From assembly GCA_013389105.1 (NCBI GenBank), contig JACADZ010000052.1:1-51917 (forward strand): DNA of 51,917 nt, written 5' to 3'. This document shows, piece after piece, positions 24,588 through 32,985 of the stretch. The stretch is from Parvularculaceae bacterium (lineage in GTDB: Bacteria > Pseudomonadota > Alphaproteobacteria > Caulobacterales > Parvularculaceae). Both the position numbers and the translations under genes were made by a program. Each line of letters starts with the position of its first letter. The stretch's first letter is position 1. The notes beneath the pieces are model-generated. The model had not been told where the DNA came from. It saw only the letters and a program-made list of their open reading frames with translations, and searched no databases.

Positions 24588-25892
24588 TCACTGCTGAAAC
24601 GGGTAGAATGCGCCCATGCCGAGCAGGTTCGTCAGCGCGTCGAGGGCGGCGTAGGCTTCGTCCTTGAAACGGGGATCGCGCAAGTCGTCCAGCGCGAGGC
24701 GGTCCCTGTAGTGGGCGCGGACTAGAGATTCCAGCGCGGTGATCTTTGCCTCATCAACAAGGAAATTCTGGTCGATTGCGCCCCGCTCCACCTCCGACAG
24801 CACGACCCGCAGGCGCAGGCACGCTGGCCCTCCCCCGTTCCGCATGCTTTCGCGGACATCGAGAAAAACGGCGCGGTTGATCGGGTTGTTGCGGGCGAGC
24901 GTTTCGTCGATGAACGCTTTCACCCGGGCGTTTTCTTCAGACTCCTTCGGCAGGACCAGGGCCATTTCTCCGCCCGGCAATGAAACGAGCTGCGAGTTGA
25001 AAAGGTAGGACGAGACGGCGTCGTCGAGCGACACCGCTGCGGCCTTCGCTTCGATGATGTCGACGAATGGCGCCGCCTTGCGGATCGCCGCATGCGCGGC
25101 CTCCCGGTCCTCGAACGCCTCCTCATGCGTAAAGAGGACCGAGCCGTTGGCGACGCTCACAACATCGTTGTGGAAGGCGCCGGCGTCGAGCGCCTTCTTC
25201 GCCTGCAGCACGAAGACCGTCTTCTCCGGCGCGAGCCCGTGCGCGCGCGCGACGGCTTCGCTGGCGCGCCGCTTCTGGCGCGCCGGAAAGCGAACGCCGT
25301 CTTCTCCGTAGACGAACAGATGGGCGCCGGCGTCGCCCGGCTCGCGGGCGAAGCGTCCGTGATTGGCCGCGCCCTCGTCGCCAAAATGGGCGCCGCCCGG
25401 CAGCGGCGGGTGATGGACGAAGCGATCGCCGCGAAAAATGCGCTTCAGCGCGCGCGCCGTCCCTTCCGCTTCGATGGCGCGGTGAAAATTCGAGGCGAGA
25501 TTGGCGGGCGTGAAATGGACCTTGCCGTCCGGCGTATCCGGCGAAGGCGCGACCGTCGCCGCGTTCGCCGTCCACATGGACGACGCCGAATACACATTGG
25601 CGAGCAGGTCGGGCGCCGTTTTCGACGCCGCTTCGATAACGGCGGCGTCCGATCCGGCGAAGCCGAGCGCGCGAAGAACGCTCAGGTCGGGGCGCTGCAA
25701 TGGCGGCAGAAAGCCCTGCGCGCAGCCAAGCCGCAACAGGGCGCGCATCTTGGCGAGGCCCTGGAGCGCCGCCGCGCGCGGGTTCGAAACCGCGCCGGCG
25801 TTCTTCGCCGAGGCGACGTTGCCGAGCGCGAGACCGGCGTAATTGTGCGTCGGCCCGATCAGGCCGTCGAAATTCACTTCCGCGAACGTCAT
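24588..25892 (-). CDS. astB: N-succinylarginine dihydrolase AstB
   Basis: 434 aa, second enzyme of the arginine succinyltransferase (AST) pathway: N2-succinylarginine to N2-succinylornithine, two ammonia and CO2. The N-terminus EVNFDGLIGPTHNYAGLALGN is diagnostic; further conserved parts are YSASSMWTANAATVAPS, FHNDVVSVANG with the catalytic His, NGGGPACLRLRVVLS with the nucleophile Cys, and a His in FVHHPPLPGG. No other ast genes lie in the window, so either they are elsewhere or this copy acts alone. Confidence 0.95.
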   Translation of the reverse strand: MTFAEVNFDGLIGPTHNYAGLALGNVASAKNAGAVSNPRAAALQGLAKMRALLRLGCAQGFLPPLQRPDLSVLRALGFAGSDAAVIEAASKTAPDLLANVYSASSMWTANAATVAPSPDTPDGKVHFTPANLASNFHRAIEAEGTARALKRIFRGDRFVHHPPLPGGAHFGDEGAANHGRFAREPGDAGAHLFVYGEDGVRFPARQKRRASEAVARAHGLAPEKTVFVLQAKKALDAGAFHNDVVSVANGSVLFTHEEAFEDREAAHAAIRKAAPFVDIIEAKAAAVSLDDAVSSYLFNSQLVSLPGGEMALVLPKESEENARVKAFIDETLARNNPINRAVFLDVRESMRNGGGPACLRLRVVLSEVERGAIDQNFLVDEAKITALESLVRAHYRDRLALDDLRDPRFKDEAYAALDALTNLLGMGAFYPFQQ

Positions 25893-26001
25893 GAAAAACC
25901 AAGGATGGGGGCCGCTCCTGCCCTACGCCGGGGCCGCCTTCGTCACAAGCTGTTCCGCGGCGACGGCCGCCGGCGCGCCGCCGCGCCCTGTCCGGACCCG
26001 A

Positions 26002-26030
26002 TTGAATATTGGCGCACCGGGCCGTATGTC
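26002..26030 (+). promoter_or_regulatory. tRNA-Trp promoter
   Basis: TTGAAT (26002-26007), 17-base spacer, TATGTC (26025-26030), placing the start about 6-8 bases before the mature tRNA end. Confidence 0.5.
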
Positions 26031-26042
26031 ATGCGCGGCACT

Positions 26043-26118
26043 AGGGGTATAGCTCAGCTGGTAGAGCATCGGTCTCCAAAACCGAGGGTCGGGGGTTCGA
26101 GTCCCTCTGCCCCTGCCA
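26043..26118 (+). tRNA. trnW: tRNA-Trp (anticodon CCA)
   Basis: Complete 76-base cloverleaf. Acceptor AGGGGTA pairs with TGCCCCT (one T-G pair). D loop AGCTGGTAG. Anticodon stem TCGGT/ACCGA around loop CTCCAAA. T arm GGGGG-TTCGAGT-CCCTC. The discriminator G and CCA are encoded. In many proteobacteria this tRNA precedes secE-nusG; here glpX lies downstream on the other strand. Confidence 0.97.
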
Positions 26119-26260
26119 TCGCCACCCGTGCTTCCATCGCCTGACGGGAAGACGCCTGGCTGCTTGCCAAATCCGTGACCCTGGAGAGGGTGCTTCACGC
26201 GCTTGGGAGGGGCCAATGGATAAGGCCCGGTTGACGACCCTCCTTCCCTGCTTCGATGGT

Positions 26261-27220
26261 CTAACGCCGCGTGCGCGCCTTGATGTAACGGACAGTGCCT
26301 GTCTTCGAGCGCATGATGACGGTGTGAGTATTGACGTAGCCAGGCTCCCAGCGGACGCCGTCGAGCAGCATGCCGTTGGTGACGCCGGTCGCCGCGAAGA
26401 TGACGTCGCCGCCGCACAGGTCCAGAAGGCTGTATTTCCGGTTCAGATCCCTGATGCCCGCCTTGGCGGCGCGCTGTTTCTCTTCTTCCTTCTTGAAGAC
26501 CAGCCGGCCCTGCATCTGACCGCCGACGCAACGGAGCGCCGCCGCGGCAAGGACGCCTTCCGGCGCGCCTCCCTGCCCCACATACATGTCGATCCCTGTT
26601 GAAGGATCGGTCGTGTGGATGACGCCCGCGACGTCGCCGTCCGAGATCAGAAAGACGCGCGAGCCAACCCGGCGCGCCGCCTCAATGATGTGGTTGTGGC
26701 GATCGCGCTCGAGAACGCACAAGGTGATATCTTCCGGCGCGACGCCCTTGGCCTTCGCCAGGCTCTCAATGTTGTCCTCAACAGGACGATCGAGATCGAC
26801 GGTTCCGTCCGGGTAACCCGGGCCGATTGCAATCTTGTCCATGTAGGTGTCGGGCGCATGGAGCATGGTGCCGCCGCTGGCCAGGGCGACGACGGCGAGC
26901 GCGCCGCCCATGGCCTTGGCCGTAAGGTCGGTTCCTTCGAGCGGATCGAGCGCGATGTCGATCGTCGGTCCCTTGCCGGTTCCGACTTTCTCGCCGATGT
27001 AGAGCATCGGGGCTTCGTCGCGCTCGCCTTCGCCAATGACGACGGTGCCGTCGATGTCGAGCTTGTTGAACGCCTCTCGAAGCGCCGTAACCGCCGCCTG
27101 ATCGGCGCCGTGGCGGTCGCCCCTTCCGATCATGGTTGATGCTGCGACCGCCGCGGCTTCAGTGCAGCGCCCCGTCTCGATCGTCAGCACCCGGTCCAGA
27201 AATGTTTCCTGCTCGCGCAT
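26261..27220 (-). CDS. glpX: Class II fructose-1,6-bisphosphatase GlpX
   Basis: 319 aa, gluconeogenic phosphatase converting fructose-1,6-bisphosphate to fructose-6-phosphate (some family members also act on sedoheptulose-1,7-bisphosphate). Metal and phosphate sites are visible: VIGEGERDEAPMLYIGE, DPLEGTDLTAKA, ISDGDVAGVI, and GQGGAPEGVLAAAAL. The ATG at 27220 gives the family N-terminus (EQETFLDRVLTIETGRCTE); the frame extends 22 codons upstream without conservation. It is monocistronic as far as seen. Confidence 0.95.
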   Translation of the reverse strand: MREQETFLDRVLTIETGRCTEAAAVAASTMIGRGDRHGADQAAVTALREAFNKLDIDGTVVIGEGERDEAPMLYIGEKVGTGKGPTIDIALDPLEGTDLTAKAMGGALAVVALASGGTMLHAPDTYMDKIAIGPGYPDGTVDLDRPVEDNIESLAKAKGVAPEDITLCVLERDRHNHIIEAARRVGSRVFLISDGDVAGVIHTTDPSTGIDMYVGQGGAPEGVLAAAALRCVGGQMQGRLVFKKEEEKQRAAKAGIRDLNRKYSLLDLCGGDVIFAATGVTNGMLLDGVRWEPGYVNTHTVIMRSKTGTVRYIKARTRR

Positions 27221-27286
27221 TGTCCTTGCCTTTTCGACCCCACCCGCTTGGCCCAAGGATGCGCGCGCATCAATAGCCCTGGGCAA

Positions 27287-27317
27287 ACAAAAAACGGCCC
27301 CGCAGCGGGGGCCGTTT
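27287..27317 (-). terminator. Terminator of the outer-membrane protein gene
   Basis: Ten-base perfect stem AAACGGCCCC (27292-27301) / GGGGCCGTTT (27308-27317), loop of six. On the minus strand it ends in a T-run (27297-27288 side). It sits 22 bases after the stop of the gene at 27339. Confidence 0.85.
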
Positions 27318-27338
27318 CAAGATGGTGGGTCGTTCAGC

Positions 27339-28157
27339 CTAGAAGTTGTAATTCAGGCCGAGTTCGGCTGAATGGTAGCCCGGGGTTCCGTCCTGGGATG
27401 TGCCGAGGAAACGGTAGGCGGTCTCGAGCGAAATCTGGTCCGAGACGTTGAACTCCACGCCCGCGCGGCCCGTGTAGACAAAGGTCAGGTCGCCATCCGA
27501 AACATCTGTCACGCCGTCGTCAAGGCTCGCATGGAAGTAGCCGGGCCCGATGCCCACGGAGGCAAACGGGTTGACGGCGCCGAGGCCGTACTGCCACCGG
27601 ACGGCGCCGATGCCCGAAAGGCCCCAAAGAGTCAGCTCCACCGGGCCGCCAAGGAGGGTGATGTCCTCGCTGTCCCGCGAGAAGACCAGCTCCCCTTCCC
27701 AGGAAAAGGTTGAGCGACCCCGTTCGGCGAAGGTCTTGCGATAGCCGCCGGCGAAGCTCGGGGCCTCGTAATCGCCGACGCCCGACTCGAATACGTAGCC
27801 GCCCCGGACGAACACGGCCTGGCCATAGGAGTTATAAACAGAGCCGCCCGAAAAGGATGACGATCCGCGGCCCTTTGCGCTCCTGTCGGCGCTTGCGAGC
27901 GTCGGCCCGACGACATCCGCGCCGAGCACCTCCGGCTCGACTGAGCCTTGGTCAGTCTCAAGGTTGGTCGTCGGCGCGGACGGGACGCTCAGTTCCGGCA
28001 TCTGCAGCCGTTCCTCAGCGCGAATGCGTGCGCGCACCGCATCGGCGTCTGCGCCGCAGACGAGCTGGCCCGCCGCATTCTCGATGCAATCTTCGGCGGC
28101 GATCGCCGACCCGGTCGAAGCAAGCAGGGCCGCCGCCGCAATGGAGAACTTCCTCAT
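27339..28157 (-). CDS. Outer-membrane beta-barrel protein
   Basis: 272 aa. Signal peptide ~1-20 (LLASTGSAIAA), then a linker with two Cys (EDCIENAAGQLVCG) and an acidic spacer, then a barrel from ~110: FVRGGYVFESGVGDYEAP, alternating strands with aromatic girdles, ending LGLNYNF with C-terminal Phe as BamA-recognised strands do. It resembles OmpA/opacity-type eight-stranded porin-like proteins. Function unknown. A perfect CtrA-type motif lies 58-73 bases upstream and a strong terminator follows. Confidence 0.85.
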   Translation of the reverse strand: MRKFSIAAAALLASTGSAIAAEDCIENAAGQLVCGADADAVRARIRAEERLQMPELSVPSAPTTNLETDQGSVEPEVLGADVVGPTLASADRSAKGRGSSSFSGGSVYNSYGQAVFVRGGYVFESGVGDYEAPSFAGGYRKTFAERGRSTFSWEGELVFSRDSEDITLLGGPVELTLWGLSGIGAVRWQYGLGAVNPFASVGIGPGYFHASLDDGVTDVSDGDLTFVYTGRAGVEFNVSDQISLETAYRFLGTSQDGTPGYHSAELGLNYNF

Positions 28158-28214
28158 ACTACGCGCCTTTCGAAGGTTTCGGCGCGAATAAACGGCTGCA
28201 ACGCCTAATTTATG

Positions 28215-28230
28215 GTTAACGGCCGCTTAA
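28215..28230 (-). promoter_or_regulatory. CtrA-type binding motif upstream of the OMP gene
   Basis: Minus strand TTAAGCGGCCGTTAAC, a perfect TTAA-N7-TTAAC match to the CtrA consensus, centred ~65 bases before the start codon at 28157. It overlaps the last codon of the upstream methyltransferase gene. Confidence 0.5.
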
Positions 28231-28919
28231 GGGCGGGTGAACCGGAGCATGTAGTTTTCGACAAGGCCGTCGACCTTGACCTCCGCCGCCGGGCTGAATC
28301 CGAACGAGGAAATCTCGGCGGCGACATCGGCTTTCCCGAAACGCACATGCCGGTGATCCGCCGGCGGGGTCTCGCCGGGGCCGATGTCGTAGTCGACGAC
28401 GTAGAGCGCGCCGCCCGGCCGCAGCGCCGCATACACAGTAGACATGATGAGCGCCGGATTCTCGAAGTAGTGATAGGTGTCGCAGATGAAGACGGCGTCC
28501 ACCGAGCCCGGGGGCAGCGTAATCGAATCCGGTCGCCCCAGCACGGAGACGATGTTGTTGCGGCCGTTGTCCTCCGCACGCTGATTGATGAGCTTCAGGA
28601 AGCGCGGCTCGATATCGACGGCGTAGACCGCGCCGCTGTCGCCCACGCGTTCGGAGAACAGCATCGAGTAGATGCCGGTGCCCGCGCCGATGTCGGCGAT
28701 CCGGGCGCCGTCCTTGAGGTCGATGGCGGCCGCAATGGCGTCGCGGGCCGAGTAGATTTCGCGGCTGCCTACCTCCATGCGCTCGAGCCAAAGGTCGAGA
28801 TTGGCTTTCTCGTCAGGATAAGGGTCGGCGGCGGGCGCGACGGACTCTTGGGCCGGCTCCCTGCGCGAGCATGCGACAGCAAGCGCGGCCAAAAGGGCCG
28901 CAACCGCGATACGGCGCAT
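28227..28919 (-). CDS. Class I SAM methyltransferase with a lipoprotein signal
   Basis: 230 aa from the ATG at 28919 (Met at 28934 is an alternative). The N-terminus RRIAVAALLAALAVACS is a lipobox with Cys17, so the protein should be anchored in the envelope. The rest is a Rossmann methyltransferase (~45-230): ARIADIGAGTGIYSMLF (motif I), VYAVDIEPRFLKLIN, DAVFICDTYHYFENP, and LRPGGALYVVDYD. SAM is not expected in the periplasm, which makes the signal peptide odd; related annotated methyltransferases with signal sequences do occur. Substrate unknown. Confidence 0.8.
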   Translation of the reverse strand: MRRIAVAALLAALAVACSRREPAQESVAPAADPYPDEKANLDLWLERMEVGSREIYSARDAIAAAIDLKDGARIADIGAGTGIYSMLFSERVGDSGAVYAVDIEPRFLKLINQRAEDNGRNNIVSVLGRPDSITLPPGSVDAVFICDTYHYFENPALIMSTVYAALRPGGALYVVDYDIGPGETPPADHRHVRFGKADVAAEISSFGFSPAAEVKVDGLVENYMLRFTRP

Positions 28920-29058
28920 GTCGTTCGTTCTCATTGAGCAGGTCCCGGCCCTGATTTCCCGGTAATCTAGTGGGAATCGGCGCCGGCGCAATCGGGAGCG
29001 ATCCGCCGCCAAGCGGCCGGGCTTACCCTGCAAGGGCCGCCGCGGCCGGCCAGTTCGC

Positions 29059-29796
29059 CTACTTCACGTTGATGCTGGAGAACATCCCGCCATTCTTCTC
29101 GACCGTTTCGGGCGAGCCGGAGACGGAGATTTCGCCCATGCCGCTGACGGTCGCATCAACAACCTCGCTGGCGTAGACGCTGGCGTCTCCCACGCCCGAT
29201 ACGGTCACCTTGACCGTCTTGCACTCCAACGCCTGCGCGTCCAGGTCGCCGACGCCGGAAACATCCGCCGTGAGCGTATCGCAGGTTCCAGCAAGTTCCA
29301 TGTCGCCAACGCCGGAAATTTCCGCCTTGAACGCCGACGCCGCGACGCCTTTGACGTCGCCGTCCACAACGCCCGAAGCCTTGATCGAGACCAAGGCCGG
29401 CATCCTGATCGTCGCTGTCACGCTGTCATGACCCCGGCGGCGCGCGCCTTTTTCGCGCTTTTTTTGATCGAGGATCAGCTCGCCGTCTTCGACGCTGGCC
29501 TCGACCCTATCAAGGTCCTTGGCGTCGCCTGAGAGTTCGATCGCGAAATCAGCGCCGCCGACATCGACATCGAGTTCAAACACGCCGCGCACATCGATGC
29601 GATCGAAGTCGCGCAAGTCGACCTTGCGGGTGATAACGTCGCCTGAGTCTTTGTGGTCGCCTCCGCGCTCGCGGTCGTCATCGTCTGAAATGATGAAATG
29701 GCCGAGTTCGCCGTCGCGCGCGGCGTAGGCGATGGCTGCGGCGCCGATGGCCGCCGCGATAATGGCCCCGACGACCAATCCAATGAGAAATCTCAT
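29059..29796 (-). CDS. DUF2807 (GIN-domain) exported protein
   Basis: 245 aa from the ATG at 29796. A transmembrane or signal segment (FLIGLVVGAIIAAAIGAAAIAY) is followed by an acidic spacer (SDDDDRERGGDHKD) and a right-handed beta-helix-like DUF2807 domain. Key repeats are FDRIDVRGVFELDV, VSIKASGVVDGDVKGV, KAEISGVGDMELAG, TADVSGVGDLDAQ, VTVSGVGDASV and ATVSGMGEISVSG. The S-G-(V/M)-G-(D/E) rung repeat is characteristic. Function unknown; often called a putative auto-transporter adhesin head domain. The frame continues 77 codons upstream but without conservation. Confidence 0.85.
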   Translation of the reverse strand: MRFLIGLVVGAIIAAAIGAAAIAYAARDGELGHFIISDDDDRERGGDHKDSGDVITRKVDLRDFDRIDVRGVFELDVDVGGADFAIELSGDAKDLDRVEASVEDGELILDQKKREKGARRRGHDSVTATIRMPALVSIKASGVVDGDVKGVAASAFKAEISGVGDMELAGTCDTLTADVSGVGDLDAQALECKTVKVTVSGVGDASVYASEVVDATVSGMGEISVSGSPETVEKNGGMFSSINVK

Positions 29797-29900
29797 AAGT
29801 CTCTCCCGAACCCTGCTTTTCACTAGCACTTTGGCCCCGCAGACCCAATGCGAGTGGCGGTCCGTTCGTCGCAGAGCGGGAGCGAACCGGCGCGCAAAAC

Positions 29901-30404
29901 CTACTGAACGCGTCGAATTCCCGGGACCTCCGGGGCCGCGCGGTCGGCCGCCCGCCACAGCGGCGCGATACGCCGTCCAAAGAGAGAAACGATGAGAAGC
30001 CCCGGCAGAAGATAGATCACGCGCCAAGGCGCCTCGAACCCGGGCGCCAGTCCGAGCATGGCGAGCACGCCAAGCTGCACGGCGAGGGCCGCCAGATGGA
30101 ACGGCCAGATCGTCCGTACCCTGTTCTTTTCCAGAACCATGTAGAGGGGCGTGAACACGGCGACCGACGCCGCGAAGGCGAGGAGAAACACGACGACGCC
30201 GGCGGTCAGCGCACGGAGCAACGCCTCAAGTGACGTCATGAGAGTGAGCGAAGTCTCCGCCGCGAGGCGGACCAGTTGAAGGACAAGCGCCCCTGAGGCG
30301 CTCGCGCCGCCGCCAATCATCGCCGCCGCGAGCATGTGTTCGAACGCCAGGGAGGCCCGCACTTCGCGCGCGATCTCTTGTTGCTGTTCCTGTTCGACGA
30401 TCAC
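29901..30404 (-). CDS. Predicted membrane protein, start uncertain
   Basis: About 167 aa if started at the GTG at 30404. It begins IVEQEQQQEIAREVRASLAFEHM, then two or three hydrophobic helices (GALVLQLVRLAAETSL, LTAGVVVFLLAFAASVAVFTPLYMVL, and FHLAALAVQLGVLAMLGLAPG, YLLPGLLIVSLFG). Unrecognised. An ATG at ~30475 with a good Shine-Dalgarno (GGGAGGCG) just upstream opens a different frame that stops after 26 codons near the GTG; either it is a small leader or the real gene is frameshifted. Directly downstream of the Gly-rich protein gene. Confidence 0.5.
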   Translation of the reverse strand: MIVEQEQQQEIAREVRASLAFEHMLAAAMIGGGASASGALVLQLVRLAAETSLTLMTSLEALLRALTAGVVVFLLAFAASVAVFTPLYMVLEKNRVRTIWPFHLAALAVQLGVLAMLGLAPGFEAPWRVIYLLPGLLIVSLFGRRIAPLWRAADRAAPEVPGIRRVQ

Positions 30405-30516
30405 CTGCGACGTCGCTCGCCATCGGTCTCCGGCAAAGACTCTGCACTTGCTCGAGCGGGGCAAGGCCCTGGCATGTCCATGGGTCGCCTCCCTTATGGG
30501 CGGGCCACATTGTGCC

Positions 30517-32838
30517 TTACTCGACGACCACGCGGAAGCGGTAAGAGGCGGTCGACGCGGCGGCCATCGAGCCGCTCGGGACAAGCCGGATGTGCGTGAC
30601 GTTGGGGTCGGCCCCCGACGACGGCGTATAGGCGAAGGTGGCTCCGCCATCATTGGAATAAGAGACGGCCCCGAGCGCAAGCGTGCTCGCGCCGGGCGCG
30701 ATCGCCACTGGACCCGACCCGCCGCCGGCAATGTCGGCGTTAAGGAAGCTCACGTTCGGCGACAGCGCATCGACAATGAGGATCGACCCTGCGTCGATCG
30801 AACCTGCCCCCGGATTGGTGAATGAGATCAGATACTCGATGACGGCTCCCGGCGTCGCATACGGATTGGAAGATCCGTGCACCGGGTCAGAGACGACCGT
30901 GGCCGTCTTGCCCGCCGACATGGCGCCGGTGACGGTCAGCGTATCCGCTGCAGGGATGAGATTCTGAACGGTTCGACCGCTGATCGTCGCCGTGGCGCCG
31001 CCGGCCGGGATGGTGTTCGTGTAGGACCCGCCTGCTGCGGCGACCACATTGACCGTGACCGTGCAGGTCGCTCCGGCGGCGAGGCTTCCGCCGGAAAGCC
31101 CCAGCGAGCCTGCGCCCGCGACCGCCGTCAACGTGCCGCCGCAGGAATTCGTGGCGCCAGGCGGCGTCCGGTTCACGAGACCGGACGGATAGCTATCGAC
31201 CAGCGCAAGCGCCGACATGGCGAGGGTCGGATTGGGATTGCTCATCGAGATACTCATCACCGACGACATGCCAGCGCCGACTTGCGCCGGCGTAATGTCC
31301 TTGGTCGTCGTGATCTTGCATTCGTTGCCCGAGGAGAGACCGACGATGGAGCTCGCTGTAATGGAGGCCGAGGCCCCGCTCGAGCCGGCTGCCGCGCCGT
31401 AGCTAATGATGGTGTCCGGGTCGGTCGTCGTATCGATGGTCGTCCCCGCCGCGCCGCCTGTCACCGTTCCGGAGGCGCCGAAGGTCGTTGCGACAAAGCC
31501 GCCCCCGCCCCCGCCGCCGGGACCATGCGCGCGCGTATTGGCAGTATCGTTCGAGCCGCCGGCCCCGCCGCGGGCGCGCAGCGTGAGGCTTGCGCCCGAT
31601 GTGTTCGGCGAACTCACCAGGATCGACCCGCCGCCGCCGCCGCCGCCATTGGCGTCATTGCCGACCGTTGAGTCGGCGGCGGCGCCGTCGGCCGATATGG
31701 TTCCCGATCCAGTGATCGTCCCGGCTCTGATGATGACGACCCCGCCGCCGGCGGCGCCGCTGGAGGCGAGGCCCGAGCCCGGCGTCCCCGTGCCGTTGTT
31801 CGAGGTTCCGGCACCCCCGCCCCCGCCCATGGTGAGCCGGGTCGCGCCCTGCGCCGTTACGCCGACGCCGCCATGTCCGCCCGTCTGATCGCAGCCTGTC
31901 GGGGCGGTGGGGCACCAGCCGTGGCCGCCTTGCCCCCCTGTTCCATAACCGCCGCCGCCGCCGCCTGCGGTATTTTCGTCATTGGCCGGCGGATTGCCGT
32001 CCGTGCCGCCGCCGCCCGCGTTGGCCGGCGCGCCCCGCGCATTGCTGCCGTTGGCGTAGCCTTCGGCCCCTGTGCTCACCAAGGCTCCGTTGTAAAGCAT
32101 GTAATAGGGCGTGCCGGCGATGCCTTCACCCTTCGATCCGTTGGCGTTGTTGGTGGCGTTCGTCCGGTAATCCGTGGCGGCGCCCGACCCGCCGCCCAGC
32201 TGCCGGCCGCCGCCGCCGCGAAAGCCCATCCCGTCGGCGCCGATCGTCGCTCCCGACAGGGCGAGCGTCTCGGCGACATCGAGGGCGAGCACGCCGCCGG
32301 TCGAGCCATTCCACGAAGCGGGCGAGAGCGTGCCTGACAATGTCGCATTGATATACTGCGGCACGCGGATGACCTGGAAACGGCTCTGGCCGGACCGTGT
32401 GAACGCTACGCCGGTCGGGGCGGCGATCGTCAGCGTGCCCCCGCTCGTCGGAACCACGCTGGTCGCCCGCGCAAAGGCGAAATTTCCTGACGAGTTCAGT
32501 GCGGTCCAGCCGCTCCCGGGGTCGCCGGCGATATTATCACCATACCGGTTGTTGTTGCTGGTGTTGATGGATGCGTCCTGCATCTGCATGATGAGAACGA
32601 GATCGCCGGACGCGATCGCCGCGCCGCCGGAGAAGCGTGCGGCCCCGAGGGTGACCGAAGTGCCGCCGGATCCGAGACTTGCCGTTGCCGGCCAGTAATT
32701 GTTAACGGTCCCGGAGATTGTCGCCGAACCGCCGGCGCCCGCCGTCGCGCACTGGGCCGCCCGCGCGTTCGATGCGCAGAAGGCGGCGATAATCGCCAGG
32801 AACGCGCCTCGCGCCCGCGATATCATCTGTGTCTCCAT
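30517..32838 (-). CDS. Secreted Gly-rich protein with DUF11-like repeats
   Basis: 773 aa from the ATG at 32838 (Met at 32826 also possible). The signal peptide GAFLAIIAAFCASNARAA is followed by an adhesin-like N-terminal part (SGDLVLIMQMQDASI, VIRVPQYINATLSG). Next is a long Gly-rich core with loops such as GGGGGGYGTGGQGGHGW and PGGGGGGGFVATTFG, interleaved with short beta repeats (TITGSGTISADG). The C-terminal third has conserved-repeat domains typical of DUF11-like surface proteins (ITFTNPGAGSIDAG-like, FLNADIAGGGSG, VRLVP, SYRFRVVVE). No sortase or exosortase tail is seen. The open frame upstream to 33717 runs antisense to bactofilin and is not coding. Confidence 0.8.
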   Translation of the reverse strand: METQMISRARGAFLAIIAAFCASNARAAQCATAGAGGSATISGTVNNYWPATASLGSGGTSVTLGAARFSGGAAIASGDLVLIMQMQDASINTSNNNRYGDNIAGDPGSGWTALNSSGNFAFARATSVVPTSGGTLTIAAPTGVAFTRSGQSRFQVIRVPQYINATLSGTLSPASWNGSTGGVLALDVAETLALSGATIGADGMGFRGGGGRQLGGGSGAATDYRTNATNNANGSKGEGIAGTPYYMLYNGALVSTGAEGYANGSNARGAPANAGGGGTDGNPPANDENTAGGGGGGYGTGGQGGHGWCPTAPTGCDQTGGHGGVGVTAQGATRLTMGGGGGAGTSNNGTGTPGSGLASSGAAGGGVVIIRAGTITGSGTISADGAAADSTVGNDANGGGGGGGSILVSSPNTSGASLTLRARGGAGGSNDTANTRAHGPGGGGGGGFVATTFGASGTVTGGAAGTTIDTTTDPDTIISYGAAAGSSGASASITASSIVGLSSGNECKITTTKDITPAQVGAGMSSVMSISMSNPNPTLAMSALALVDSYPSGLVNRTPPGATNSCGGTLTAVAGAGSLGLSGGSLAAGATCTVTVNVVAAAGGSYTNTIPAGGATATISGRTVQNLIPAADTLTVTGAMSAGKTATVVSDPVHGSSNPYATPGAVIEYLISFTNPGAGSIDAGSILIVDALSPNVSFLNADIAGGGSGPVAIAPGASTLALGAVSYSNDGGATFAYTPSSGADPNVTHIRLVPSGSMAAASTASYRFRVVVE

Positions 32839-32985
32839 TTTGGGAATTGGATGGGGCCGATTGGTTAAGGATCGCCTGAACTGAGGCACGCCGCGCCTCG
32901 GACTTTTCCGAAATTGGCACGCCGATTGCTCTGCCAGACAACGGCAGCCCAGATCGGGCTGGACCTGACGGTTTAGCGGGAAACC

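Noticed and set aside
25092-26144. 350-codon plus-strand open frame
   Set aside because: Antisense to astB and running through the tRNA-Trp gene; Arg-rich shadow.
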